Shown: positions 1 to 6,755, counted from the stretch's first letter. The stretch: DNA of 12,342 bases from Actinomycetes bacterium (GCA_030597945.1 JAUVQW010000020.1:1-12342), one strand, 5' to 3'. Program-made: numbers and translations. The notes: generated from the sequence alone by a model not told the origin.

Positions 1-231
1 AGGCAGAACGACCAGATAGGGGCCATGAAAAAATTGGAAAAGCGACTTTTGCCCGCCGATTTTAAATATCTGAGCATTGAAGCTCTCTCAACTGAAGCAA
101 GAGAGAAACTGGAGCGGATAAAACCGAGGTCCCTTGGGCAAGCATCAAGGATTGCCGGAGTGTCTCCGGCAGACATATCCGTTCTTCTTTTTCATCTAGG
201 CAGGCAGGACCAAGATGATGTCAAGGCATAA
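1..231 (+). CDS. mnmG: MnmG (GidA) tRNA uridine 5-carboxymethylaminomethyl modification enzyme, C-terminal end (5' truncated)
   Basis: The frame is open from the first base and ends at 231, giving the last 76 residues of a protein normally about 620-630 residues long. With MnmE, MnmG installs the carboxymethylaminomethyl group on wobble U34 of certain tRNAs, using FAD and methylene-tetrahydrofolate. The visible part is the conserved C-terminal helical domain that contacts tRNA/MnmE, recognised by an MKKLEKRLLPADFKY segment and the hallmark GQASRIAGVSPADISVLL near the end. The FAD-binding domains lie outside the window. An ATG at 25 is an internal methionine, not the start. The 3' end overlaps rsmG by 17 nt, the usual gidA-gidB arrangement, which supports the identification. 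Confidence 0.95.
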   Translation, partial: RQNDQIGAMKKLEKRLLPADFKYLSIEALSTEAREKLERIKPRSLGQASRIAGVSPADISVLLFHLGRQDQDDVKA

Positions 232-931
232 GGAGCTGATCAGCAGGGCCAGGAACATAGGCGTTGAGCTTAGCGCCGACGAGATCAAAAGTTTTGACGA
301 CTTCGAGGAATTGATAAACATTGAGAATGATAAGTATAATCTGGTGGCCAGCGCAGATCATCAGTCGATAATATCACACTACATCGATTCTTTGTCTGTA
401 TCGACCTACCCGCATTATAAAGACGCTAAAAAGGTCTTAGATATCGGAAGTGGAGCTGGGTTTCCGGGAATACCTCTTAAGATAGTTTTTCCTAAAACAG
501 CGCTAGTGATAGTCGAGAGCAGGCAAAAGAGAGCCCATTTCTTAGAATTGGTTATCACTAAACTCGGATTATCTGGAGTAATAGTGAGTAATCAGCGAGT
601 AGAGGAGTTTGGCCAGAATCAAAAAAATCGAGAAATATTCGACATTGTTCTAGCAAGAGCTGTCGCTTCATTAAATGTTTTGTTAGAATATGCAATACCG
701 CTGCTTACTATTGGCGGTCGGTTTATCGCTTATAAAGGGAGAAAGAAGGACCTTGAGATCGAAGAGGCAAGACCAGCACTAGTTGAGTTTGGTGCAGAGT
801 TGGAAGAGGTTCTGTCTCTTGATATTGAACCCGGTAAAGATAGAAGTTTGGTTGTAATAAGAAAGTTAAGTCCTACACCGGCAAAATATCCCAGGAGACA
901 AGGTATGCCAGGCAAGCGACCGATAAAATAG
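215..931 (+). CDS. rsmG: RsmG (GidB), 16S rRNA (guanine-527-N7)-methyltransferase
   Basis: A 238-residue class I SAM-dependent methyltransferase that places m7G at position 527 of 16S rRNA; loss of this mark gives low-level streptomycin resistance in several bacteria. Residues 42-60 carry the family NL...HYIDSL segment. The SAM-binding glycine loop LDIGSGAGFPGIPLKI is at 75-90, the acidic end of the next strand is E101, and RAVASL is at 148-153. The C-terminal KYPRRQGMPGKRPI (224-237) is diagnostic of RsmG. Length is normal. Two adjacent ATGs (215 and 218) are possible starts, with a weak purine stretch about 10 nt upstream. The start lies inside the mnmG coding end, so the two are probably translationally coupled. 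parA follows after 9 nt. Confidence 0.95.
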   Translation: MMSRHKELISRARNIGVELSADEIKSFDDFEELINIENDKYNLVASADHQSIISHYIDSLSVSTYPHYKDAKKVLDIGSGAGFPGIPLKIVFPKTALVIVESRQKRAHFLELVITKLGLSGVIVSNQRVEEFGQNQKNREIFDIVLARAVASLNVLLEYAIPLLTIGGRFIAYKGRKKDLEIEEARPALVEFGAELEEVLSLDIEPGKDRSLVVIRKLSPTPAKYPRRQGMPGKRPIK

Positions 932-940
932 GAAGTTTTA

Positions 941-1804
941 ATGACCATTGATCAACTAAAAACAGGCGTGGGCAGGGTAAAAAAAGAACCGGCGCTCTCG
1001 AGCGAAGTTGTTTTTTCAGGTGTAAATCTGAAATATCAGGGCAAGGGAAAGATCGTCGCGATCGTAAATCAAAAGGGCGGCGTTGGAAAGAGTACAACGG
1101 CTGTTAATTTAGGAGCATGCCTGGCCATAGAGGGGGAAAAGGTTTTACTTGTTGACCTCGATCCGCAAGGAAACTCTACTAGCGGTCTGGGGCTGACTAA
1201 AAGAAACAGAGAGTCATGTATCTATAACGCGCTAATTGATGATATACCCCTAACGAAGCTGATCGAAGGATCAACACTAGAAAACCTTCATGTAATAGCG
1301 GCTACTATAAATTTAGCGGGTGCCGAGGTTGAATTAGTTTCTGCAATCTCCAGGGAGTCTAAATTAAAACGGCTGATGGAGCCGGTAAAGGACGCCTACG
1401 ATTATATCTTAATAGATTGTCCTCCATCACTCGGACTACTAACCATTAACGCGCTTACCGCGGCCGAAGAGGTAATCATCCCTATCCAATGCGAGTTTTA
1501 CGCCCTAGAGGGCTTAAGTAAATTACTTGAAAGCATAAAACTGGTAAGGACTCATCTTAATAAGAGATTGAACTTGGCAGGAGTTTTGATGACTATGTAT
1601 GATTCACGGACAAAACTCTCTCAACAGGTCTCGAAAGAAGTTCGTGATCATTTTAAGGACACGATCTATTCGACAATGATCCCTCGCACCGTCCGCTTAA
1701 GCGAAGCGCCCGGTTTTGGATTACCGATAATTATGTATGATGAAAAATCAAAAGGCGCACACGCCTATCAAGATCTGGCAAAGGAAGTGATAGAACGTGG
1801 TTAA
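941..1804 (+). CDS. parA: ParA/Soj chromosome-partitioning ATPase
   Basis: A 287-residue ParA-type (MinD/ParA superfamily) ATPase that with ParB segregates replicated origins and can influence initiation through DnaA. The deviant Walker A KGGVGKST is at residues 45-52, with both the signature lysine (K45) and the P-loop lysine (K50). The A' motif DLDPQGN is at 72-78, Walker B YILIDCPP at 155-162, and the C-terminal IPRTVRLSEAPGFGLPI at 247-263 is typical of chromosomal Soj. About 35 residues precede the beta strand leading to the P-loop, making the protein longer than Bacillus Soj (about 253 residues); this leader is basic and low in similarity. The ATG is supported by GGAAG at 931-935, which shares a base with the rsmG stop. 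It overlaps parB by 8 nt. Confidence 0.95.
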   Translation: MTIDQLKTGVGRVKKEPALSSEVVFSGVNLKYQGKGKIVAIVNQKGGVGKSTTAVNLGACLAIEGEKVLLVDLDPQGNSTSGLGLTKRNRESCIYNALIDDIPLTKLIEGSTLENLHVIAATINLAGAEVELVSAISRESKLKRLMEPVKDAYDYILIDCPPSLGLLTINALTAAEEVIIPIQCEFYALEGLSKLLESIKLVRTHLNKRLNLAGVLMTMYDSRTKLSQQVSKEVRDHFKDTIYSTMIPRTVRLSEAPGFGLPIIMYDEKSKGAHAYQDLAKEVIERG

Positions 1805-2648
1805 ACGTGGACTTGGAAAGGGGCTTGGCTCCCTTATACCTTCTTTTACCCCTGAAAACGGGGTCCAATTGGATGAGATCGAGATAAATCAAATAGAGCC
1901 GAACGCGAAGCAACCAAGAAAGTATTTCGATCAAGAGGCCCTTGAGGATCTGGTCTTATCCATCGGTAAGCATGGGGTGGTACAGCCAATCATCGTCAGG
2001 TCTAAAGGAATAGGTTATGAGATAGTAGCCGGGGAGAGACGCTGGAGGGCGGCTAAAGAAGCCGGTTTAAAAAGAGTGCCCGTTGTAGTACGCGAATCTG
2101 ACGATCTCCATTCTTTAGAGATCGCCTTGATTGAGAATTTGCAGCGCGAAGACCTAAACGCGATCGAGGAGGCCGAGGCATATCAGCAGCTCATCAATGA
2201 TTTTAAAATGACTCAGGCTGATTTAGCCGATCAGATCGGAAAAAGCAGAACGGCGGTAACGAATACTTTAAGATTGTTACAACTCCAAGACGGTTTAAAA
2301 GAAATGATCCTTACTAATCAGCTTTCATCGGGTCATGCTAGAGCTCTTCTCTCACTTGATGATCAGGAAGCGCAGATGAAACTGGCGCATCGCATTATAG
2401 AGGAAGGTCTATCAGTAAGACAGACCGAGAGCATGGCGAGATTGTTACAAGTCGCTGGAGCGGCCGGCGGAAATAAGATAGCGACCCCAGAATCGTTTAA
2501 ATCGGCGGCAAGGAAACTTCGAAAATTTCTTGGAGCCAAAGTCAAAGTTAAATTGGGAAAGAATAAGGGAAAAGTTGAGATAGAATTTAAAGGCGAGGAC
2601 GAATTGGAAAGAATACTTGCTCTGGTGATTGATAGACCAAGCGACTGA
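1797..2648 (+). CDS. parB: ParB/Spo0J chromosome-partitioning protein, CTP-dependent DNA clamp
   Basis: A 283-residue ParB, normal in length. It binds centromere-like parS sites, slides as a CTP-dependent clamp and stimulates ParA. It opens with the typical RGLGKGLGSLIP. The CTP-binding/hydrolysis domain contains GERRWRAA at 79-86 and ENLQRED at 113-119 followed by the LNAIEEAEAY helix. The parS-binding helix-turn-helix is at about 138-160 (TQADLADQIGKSRTAVTNTL), and the C-terminal dimerisation domain starts near 235. The start is GTG at 1797 inside the end of parA, with GGAAG at 1783-1787 about 9 nt upstream, so translation is probably coupled to parA. I saw no parS-like 16-mer anywhere in the window; such sites are usually elsewhere near the origin. 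Confidence 0.95.
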   Translation: MVKRGLGKGLGSLIPSFTPENGVQLDEIEINQIEPNAKQPRKYFDQEALEDLVLSIGKHGVVQPIIVRSKGIGYEIVAGERRWRAAKEAGLKRVPVVVRESDDLHSLEIALIENLQREDLNAIEEAEAYQQLINDFKMTQADLADQIGKSRTAVTNTLRLLQLQDGLKEMILTNQLSSGHARALLSLDDQEAQMKLAHRIIEEGLSVRQTESMARLLQVAGAAGGNKIATPESFKSAARKLRKFLGAKVKVKLGKNKGKVEIEFKGEDELERILALVIDRPSD

Positions 2649-2656
2649 CTTTTTAA

Positions 2657-3808
2657 ATGATTTATCTTGATAACGCGGCTACATCTTATCCAAAACCCCA
2701 AGAAGTTATAGAGGCCATAAACGATTGCATTAATCGTTGCGGCGCTAACCCCGGACGTGGCACTTATAGTATGGCAATGAATTCAGCTCGGGTCCTATAT
2801 TCCACAAGAGAGCGTCTGGCAAAACTTTTCAACGTAAGCGATTCTAAGAACATTATCTTTACCGCAAATGCCACTCTGGCTCTTAACATGGCCATTAAGG
2901 GAGTAGTTAAAGAGGGCGATCACGTAATAACTACGATGGTGGAGCATAACTCGGTACTAAGACCGCTTACGTGGTTGAAAGAGCATTTAAATATCGAGGT
3001 GACTAAGGTCGATTGCTTTAATGATGGACGTCTTGACATTGAAATGCTTCGTTCTTCAATCAAAGAAAACACGGCATTGATCGCCGTAAATCATGCCTCC
3101 AATATTATCGGCGGGATTCTGCCTATCGATGAGATCTCAACTATCGCTAAAGAGAAACAGATTCCGATACTAGTCGACGCCGCCCAGACTGCCGGACATC
3201 ATCACAGAGATGTAGAGAAGACAGAAATCGATCTACTGGTTTTTGCTGGTCATAAGTCACTTCTTGGACCACAAGGTACGGGAGGGCTGTATATCAGCCC
3301 GAATATTGAGCTCGAAGAATTGATTCAGGGAGGCACGGGAAGCCAGTCTAGAGATCCCCAACCAAGGAACAGACCCGAGAGATACGAAGCCGGCACGCCC
3401 AATACTTCGGGGATAGCTGGCCTGGGAGCGGGTATAGAAGTAATAATGAATGAGGGATTAGAAGCGGTAAGAAAGAGAGAGAAGGCATTGATAGACAGGT
3501 TGATAGACGGATTGATGGCAATTCCTGATATCACTGTCTACGGGCCAAAGCCCAAGGAGGATAGAGTTCCTCTGGTCGCTGTCAATTTAGCGGGAATGAC
3601 CTGTCACATGCTAGCTCATACTCTTGACAAAGCATTTGATATATCAGCTCGAGGCGGACTTCATTGTGCCCCGGATGCCCATAAGGTGATGGGTACTGAG
3701 GAAACTGGTACCCTAAGATTTAGCGTCGGTTTTTTTAATACAGAGAAGGAAATTGACGATACTATTATGGCGATGGAAAAAATCGCCAAGGATTCAAGTG
3801 TGAAATGA
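2657..3808 (+). CDS. Cysteine desulfurase family protein (class V aminotransferase fold, TIGR01977-like)
   Basis: A 383-residue PLP enzyme that should mobilise sulfur from cysteine as an enzyme-bound persulfide. It starts with the family's MIYLDNAATS. H97 (VEHNS) matches the residue that stacks on PLP, D174 and Q177 lie in VDAAQTAGH, and K200 in FAGHKSLLGPQGTGG is the Schiff-base lysine. C337 in RGGLHCAPDAH matches the persulfide-forming cysteine. Overall it resembles the SufS/NifS-related TIGR01977 branch more than housekeeping IscS. It begins 8 nt after parB with no visible Shine-Dalgarno (the gap is T/A-rich), so it is probably coupled to parB. No SufB, SufC, SufD, SufU or IscU gene is adjacent, so the sulfur acceptor is unknown. 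Confidence 0.88.
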   Translation: MIYLDNAATSYPKPQEVIEAINDCINRCGANPGRGTYSMAMNSARVLYSTRERLAKLFNVSDSKNIIFTANATLALNMAIKGVVKEGDHVITTMVEHNSVLRPLTWLKEHLNIEVTKVDCFNDGRLDIEMLRSSIKENTALIAVNHASNIIGGILPIDEISTIAKEKQIPILVDAAQTAGHHHRDVEKTEIDLLVFAGHKSLLGPQGTGGLYISPNIELEELIQGGTGSQSRDPQPRNRPERYEAGTPNTSGIAGLGAGIEVIMNEGLEAVRKREKALIDRLIDGLMAIPDITVYGPKPKEDRVPLVAVNLAGMTCHMLAHTLDKAFDISARGGLHCAPDAHKVMGTEETGTLRFSVGFFNTEKEIDDTIMAMEKIAKDSSVK

Positions 3809-3809
3809 G

Positions 3810-3838
3810 TTCATAGATTTTATTGGTGAGGGTACTAT
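3810..3838 (+). promoter_or_regulatory. Weak sigma70-type promoter candidate ahead of the YtxH-type gene
   Basis: TTCATA at 3810-3815 (4 of 6 match to TTGACA) and TACTAT at 3833-3838 (4 of 6 match to TATAAT) are separated by exactly 17 nt. The 75-nt gap after the desulfurase gene is the first real break in the + strand run, so a promoter is expected here. The match is modest and unproven. Confidence 0.25.
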
Positions 3839-3883
3839 GTTATTATTAGCAGGTCGCAGCATTGTTATAGCAAGGAGGAAGTA

Positions 3884-4201
3884 ATGGATAAAAAATTTAA
3901 TTCAACGGACTTCGGTCTCGGGCTTTTAATCGGTCTGGCAATGGGAGCGATCGGTGGTATATTTCTAGCGCCACAGTCCGGGAAGAAGACAAGAGATGGC
4001 CTGGCAACGAGAGCAGCTGATATAAGAGTCTCTTCTCACGAGCTAATAGAAAACGCAAGACACAACATTGAACAAGCATCGTTAAAGATTGAAGGTGTTA
4101 TGGGACGTCAAGATAGAAGTATTCGAAAAAAATTAGACGCTATAAAGAGCGAACTCGATGAGTATGATTTAAAAGGTGTAGAAACCCTGGAAACCCCTTA
4201 A
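3884..4201 (+). CDS. YtxH domain-containing single-span membrane protein
   Basis: A 105-residue protein with a glycine-rich hydrophobic segment at residues 10-29, followed at once by LAPQSGKKTR (28-37), the signature of the YtxH family (general-stress, envelope-associated proteins). The rest (40-105) is charged and probably helical, on the cytoplasmic side if the basic residues after the span follow the positive-inside rule. The start is firm: ATG at 3884 sits behind a consensus AAGGAGG (3872-3878), the strongest ribosome binding site in the window. The family has no known biochemical activity; Bacillus members are stress-induced. It stands between the parAB operon and ddl with untranslated gaps on both sides, so it may be transcribed alone. 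Confidence 0.8.
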   Translation: MDKKFNSTDFGLGLLIGLAMGAIGGIFLAPQSGKKTRDGLATRAADIRVSSHELIENARHNIEQASLKIEGVMGRQDRSIRKKLDAIKSELDEYDLKGVETLETP

Positions 4202-4221
4202 AAGCCATCACAAATGTGTTA

Positions 4222-4238
4222 CTTGTAGGGCCTACAAG
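4222..4238. repeat. 17-nt perfect palindrome (8-nt arms around one G) between the YtxH-type gene and ddl
   Basis: CTTGTAGG at 4222-4229 and its exact reverse complement CCTACAAG at 4231-4238 flank one G. As RNA it could fold as a 7-bp stem with a GGC triloop, but the next T-run starts some 30 nt later (4269), so it is not a canonical intrinsic terminator. The symmetry and the place just upstream of a candidate ddl promoter also fit an operator for a dimeric regulator. Its function is not established. Confidence 0.5.
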
Positions 4239-4263
4239 CGCCCTCCAAAATAAATCCCAAAAA

Positions 4264-4292
4264 TAGACTTTTTTTTAATTTGGTTTTAAGAT
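4264..4292 (+). promoter_or_regulatory. Weak sigma70-type promoter candidate for ddl
   Basis: TAGACT at 4264-4269 and TAAGAT at 4287-4292 are 17 nt apart, each matching consensus at 4 of 6 positions, inside an A/T-rich stretch. It would give a leader of about 30 nt to the ddl ATG. This is supported only by spacing and position. Confidence 0.25.
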
Positions 4293-4331
4293 TACCTATG
4301 TCAAAAATAAACAGGTTTTAGTGAGGAAATT

Positions 4332-5276
4332 ATGGAGGAATTGCCTAAAGTCATTGTCCTAATGGGCGGATCATCCGCGGAAAGGGACATATCTATTAAG
4401 ACTGGCACTCAGATATATGATGCCTTAAAGAGCAAAGGCTACACGGCTGAAACGATCGATATGAGCCCGGAAATCGTCGAGGATCTAAAAAGTGCAAGTG
4501 GAGATCTTGTATTTATAGCTCTTCATGGATCACCCGGTGAAGACGGGACTATTCAGGGGCTTTTAGATACTCTGGAGATTCCCTACGTCGGCTCCGGGGT
4601 GCTGGCCAGTGCGCTTGGTATGGATAAGTTCAGATCCAAGTTGTTTTTTGCCGCGATCGGAATCCCCTCTCCTTTTTATATGGTGATCCATAATAAGGAG
4701 TTAGAAAAATTTTCGCTCGATCAGATGTCCGACAGGTTGATCGATTCTATTGGATTACCGCTTGTGATAAAGCCGGTTAATGAGGGTTCGGCTATCGGGG
4801 TTACGATAGTCAAAGAGAAAGAGAAAGTAAAAGAAGCGATCGAGATTGGCTTCAAACACGGTGATGAGCTGATTGTCGAGGAGTGCATCATCGGTACTGA
4901 AATAACCGTAGGAGTGATTGGAAACGAAGATCCAAGGACGCTTCCTATCGTTGAGATCGTCTCAGACAATGATTTCTATGATTTTGAAGCAAAATACGAG
5001 GGGAAAAGCCATCATATCATTCCGGCTCGGGTTTCTGACGAAGAAGCGGAGAAGTCGTTAAAATACGCGATCGCGGCTCATAGAGGGCTTGGTTGCAGGG
5101 ATTTTTCTAGGATTGATTTTATCGTAAGCAAAGAAGACGGAATTCCATATATACTAGAGATAAATACAATTCCCGGTATGACTTCGGTAAGTCTCTTTCC
5201 CGATGCCGCTAAAGCAGATGGATTAGAATTTCCGGAGCTTATCGACGAGCTGGTAAAGCTCTCCATTAAAAATTAA
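4332..5276 (+). CDS. ddl: D-alanine--D-alanine ligase
   Basis: A 314-residue ATP-grasp ligase that joins two D-alanines for the UDP-MurNAc-pentapeptide of peptidoglycan, in the cytoplasm. GGSSAERDIS (12-21) carries the N-terminal D-Ala site glutamate (E17). HGSPGEDGTIQGLL (65-78), PYVGSGVLASALGMDK (84-99), the ATP-binding KPVNEGSAIGV (147-157), the omega-loop YDFEAKYE (206-213 by motif order, roughly 206-224) and the metal/phosphate site EINTIPGMTS (276-285) are all present. The tyrosine-containing omega loop is of the D-Ala-D-Ala type, not the histidine type of VanA-like D-Ala-D-Lac ligases, so it gives no sign of vancomycin resistance. Length is normal. The ATG is preceded by GAGG at 4323-4326. 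It is convergent with the following membrane gene, with 33 nt between the stops. Confidence 0.95.
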   Translation: MEELPKVIVLMGGSSAERDISIKTGTQIYDALKSKGYTAETIDMSPEIVEDLKSASGDLVFIALHGSPGEDGTIQGLLDTLEIPYVGSGVLASALGMDKFRSKLFFAAIGIPSPFYMVIHNKELEKFSLDQMSDRLIDSIGLPLVIKPVNEGSAIGVTIVKEKEKVKEAIEIGFKHGDELIVEECIIGTEITVGVIGNEDPRTLPIVEIVSDNDFYDFEAKYEGKSHHIIPARVSDEEAEKSLKYAIAAHRGLGCRDFSRIDFIVSKEDGIPYILEINTIPGMTSVSLFPDAAKADGLEFPELIDELVKLSIKN

Positions 5277-5309
5277 AATAATCCCCGCTTTTAAAAACAA
5301 ACTATACTG

Positions 5310-5735
5310 CTAGATCATGGAGATAATGCCTTGGGTGATCAGTGAAACAATCACGCCAGACACCAGCACACCGAGAACGATGAAGGGGATTGCCTTTTTC
5401 GGTGGGATGCCAAAGACAAAAGCGGCAACAGATCCGCTCCATGCACCCGTTACCGGAAGTGGTATGGCAACAAAAAAAAGTAATGCAAGCTCTTGGTATG
5501 TCTCAAACCGCTTACTATGTTTTCTTCTCGTCCTCTCAAAAAGCCACTCAAAAAAACGGTTGAAAAATTGGGTCTTTCGAGAGAGATAGCTTGAAGTTCT
5601 ATCAAGAAAAAATATGATAAAAAGGACGGGCACTATATTTCCGAGAACTGCCCAGAGGTAGGCACCGGAAACAGTCATCCCGTAATTATTTATTGCTATC
5701 GGAATGGCTGCTCGCAATTCCCCGATGGGTATCAT
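5310..5735 (-). CDS. Small multi-drug export family membrane protein (COG2426-like), start uncertain
   Basis: Read from the first ATG this is a 141-residue integral membrane protein. PIGELRAAIP at residues 3-12 and ALLFFVAIPLPVTGAWSGSVAAFVFG at about 84-109 are the two hallmarks of the small multi-drug export family (PF06695), with hydrophobic spans at about 25-44, 84-109 and 116-139 and a basic loop at about 52-77. Transport function is known only loosely for this family. The same frame stays open upstream of the ATG to a TGA at 5793-5795 and encodes ELLSDLPKELAIFLIA, which looks like the missing family N-terminus. An AAGGTGA sequence lies just ahead of an in-frame ATA at 5784-5786, so the true start may be non-canonical or a one-base indel may be present. 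The gene is convergent with ddl and divergent from the epimerase-like gene. Confidence 0.8.
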   Translation of the reverse strand: MIPIGELRAAIPIAINNYGMTVSGAYLWAVLGNIVPVLFIIFFLDRTSSYLSRKTQFFNRFFEWLFERTRRKHSKRFETYQELALLFFVAIPLPVTGAWSGSVAAFVFGIPPKKAIPFIVLGVLVSGVIVSLITQGIISMI

Positions 5736-5878
5736 AGCTATAAGAAAGATCGCCAGTTCTTTTGGTAGATCGGATAGTAACTCTATTTTTGATCACCTTC
5801 ATCTAGTCCAGACCCCACCAGGATACAGAAAAAAAGGGGGTTATAAAGCAAAGAGCAGTATTAGTGGGAGCCAGAAGA

Positions 5879-5909
5879 CGTAAGGCGTGAGAGCGTAAGA
5901 GCGATAGAA
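5879..5909 (+). repeat. Degenerate octamer direct repeats upstream of the epimerase-like gene
   Basis: Four successive units with a period of about 8 nt read CGTAAGG, CGTGAGAG, CGTAAGAG and CGATAGAA. They lie in the divergent intergenic region and abut the -35 area of the TATAAT element at 5927-5932. They could be stacked binding sites for an activator or a chance low-complexity run; nothing in the window names the regulator. Confidence 0.4.
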
Positions 5910-5932
5910 TATACCGAGTGGTTACTTATAAT
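5905..5932 (+). promoter_or_regulatory. Promoter candidate for the epimerase-like gene (perfect -10, poor -35)
   Basis: A perfect TATAAT lies at 5927-5932, about 40 nt before the start codon. The best upstream hexamer, TAGAAT at 5905-5910 with a 16-nt spacer, matches TTGACA at only 3 of 6. A strong -10 with a weak -35 next to octamer repeats suggests a promoter that may need an activator; that is inference. Confidence 0.4.
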
Positions 5933-5973
5933 AACAATTGGGGTAAAAAGTTAAGAGTAGGTGAGGTGAGTCT

Positions 5974-6624
5974 ATGAATATGTCAGTGATACCCTCGATC
6001 ATCTCGGACAACATGCACGATCTAAAAGAGAAGCTCGAGAAGGCGAGATCACTAACAAAAGAAGTCCAGATCGATTTCTTTGACGGGGTATATGTCCCGA
6101 ATTATAAAAGCATCGGTCCGAGCGTCTTTCAAAATCTAAATATTTACATGGATAAGGTCGCTCATATTCTAGCTTTCGAGCCGGAGCATATGGTAGATGA
6201 CCTGATTCTTGCGGGCTTTAAAAAGATCATTTTTCATCTTGAGACTACCGATTATGCCGATGAGATTATCGAGAAAGTTCGTCAAAAAGGACTCGAGGTC
6301 GGGGTGGCGATTGATCCGGAGACTGATGTAGTGGAATCAGAAAAATACGTCGGCCGCGTAAATGAGCACATGTTTCTTGCCGTCGATCCAAAACATCCTG
6401 GCATATTTATACCAAATGTACTTGATAGCTTAAGAACGATCCGAAAAAATAATCCGCTTGTAAGGACCTCCGTTGATGGGGCCGTATCGGCCGAAAACAT
6501 AGAGGAGATATGTCTTGCCGGAGCCGATATCGCCTATGTCGGCAGTGCTGTCTACGACCAAGGCGTGCCTGAAGAAAATTTTAAATTGATCACTGAGAAG
6601 GTAGACAGACTAAAGGCATCTTAG
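5974..6624 (+). CDS. Divergent ribulose-phosphate 3-epimerase-like TIM-barrel protein
   Basis: A 216-residue protein of the ribulose-phosphate 3-epimerase superfamily (the pentose-phosphate enzyme interconverting ribulose-5-P and xylulose-5-P). Family landmarks are VIPSII at 5-10, VQIDFFDGVYVPN at 31-43, AHILAFEPEH at 63-72, IFHLE at 86-90, VGVAIDPET at 109-117, SVDGAVSAENI at 166-176 and AGADIAYVGSAVY at 182-194. Two core features differ. The first metal-ligand histidine of the usual HxDxMDG is glutamine (Q32), while D34, H64 and D168 remain. The mobile GFGGQ loop is absent, replaced by DPKHPGIFIP at 138-147. It may therefore be an altered epimerase or a paralog acting on another phosphosugar. 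The ribosome binding site is the GGTGAGGTGAG run at 5960-5970; an in-frame ATG at 5980 is a possible alternative start. Confidence 0.7.
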   Translation: MNMSVIPSIISDNMHDLKEKLEKARSLTKEVQIDFFDGVYVPNYKSIGPSVFQNLNIYMDKVAHILAFEPEHMVDDLILAGFKKIIFHLETTDYADEIIEKVRQKGLEVGVAIDPETDVVESEKYVGRVNEHMFLAVDPKHPGIFIPNVLDSLRTIRKNNPLVRTSVDGAVSAENIEEICLAGADIAYVGSAVYDQGVPEENFKLITEKVDRLKAS

Positions 6625-6726
6625 GTAAGATCACACCACCAAACTAGGGCTTGCTAAAAACCACCGTGCATGACATCACTAAAGCTCTAATAAGGCTCCT
6701 ATTTCTATTCTTTTATCCCCAATACC

Positions 6727-6755
6727 TTGCCGATGCGCTTGATTGAAATTATAGT
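6727..6755 (+). promoter_or_regulatory. Sigma70-type promoter candidate for the nitrilase-family gene
   Basis: TTGCCG at 6727-6732 (4 of 6) and TATAGT at 6750-6755 (5 of 6) are exactly 17 nt apart. They lie in a 198-nt intergenic region and would give a leader of about 60 nt to the GTG start at 6823. I see no terminator hairpin after the epimerase-like gene, so read-through is also possible. Confidence 0.45.

Noticed and set aside
2684..2694. TTATCCAAA, and TTATCCCCA near 6713-6721, similar to DnaA boxes
   Set aside because: They are single, far apart and without an A/T-rich unwinding element or dnaA/dnaN, so there is no support for an origin within the window.
2363..2701. Open frame of 112 codons on the - strand
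   Set aside because: It is antisense to parB and the desulfurase start; serine- and leucine-rich composition is typical of a shadow frame.
4269..4276. Run of eight T after the YtxH-type gene as a terminator tail
   Set aside because: The nearest hairpin (4222-4238) ends 30 nt earlier, so the two do not form an intrinsic terminator.
5339..5348. GTGAAACA resembling half of a ParB parS site
   Set aside because: The other half is not a reverse complement, and the sequence is inside a coding region; no full parS-like 16-mer was seen.
5317..5589. Open frame of 90 codons on the + strand
   Set aside because: It is antisense to the clearly recognisable small multi-drug export family gene, has no ribosome binding site and its translation has no family-like features.
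6695..6706. 12-mer GCTCCTATTTCT repeated at 10969-10980
   Set aside because: A handful of exact 12-mer repeats is expected by chance in 12 kb, and the flanks do not match.
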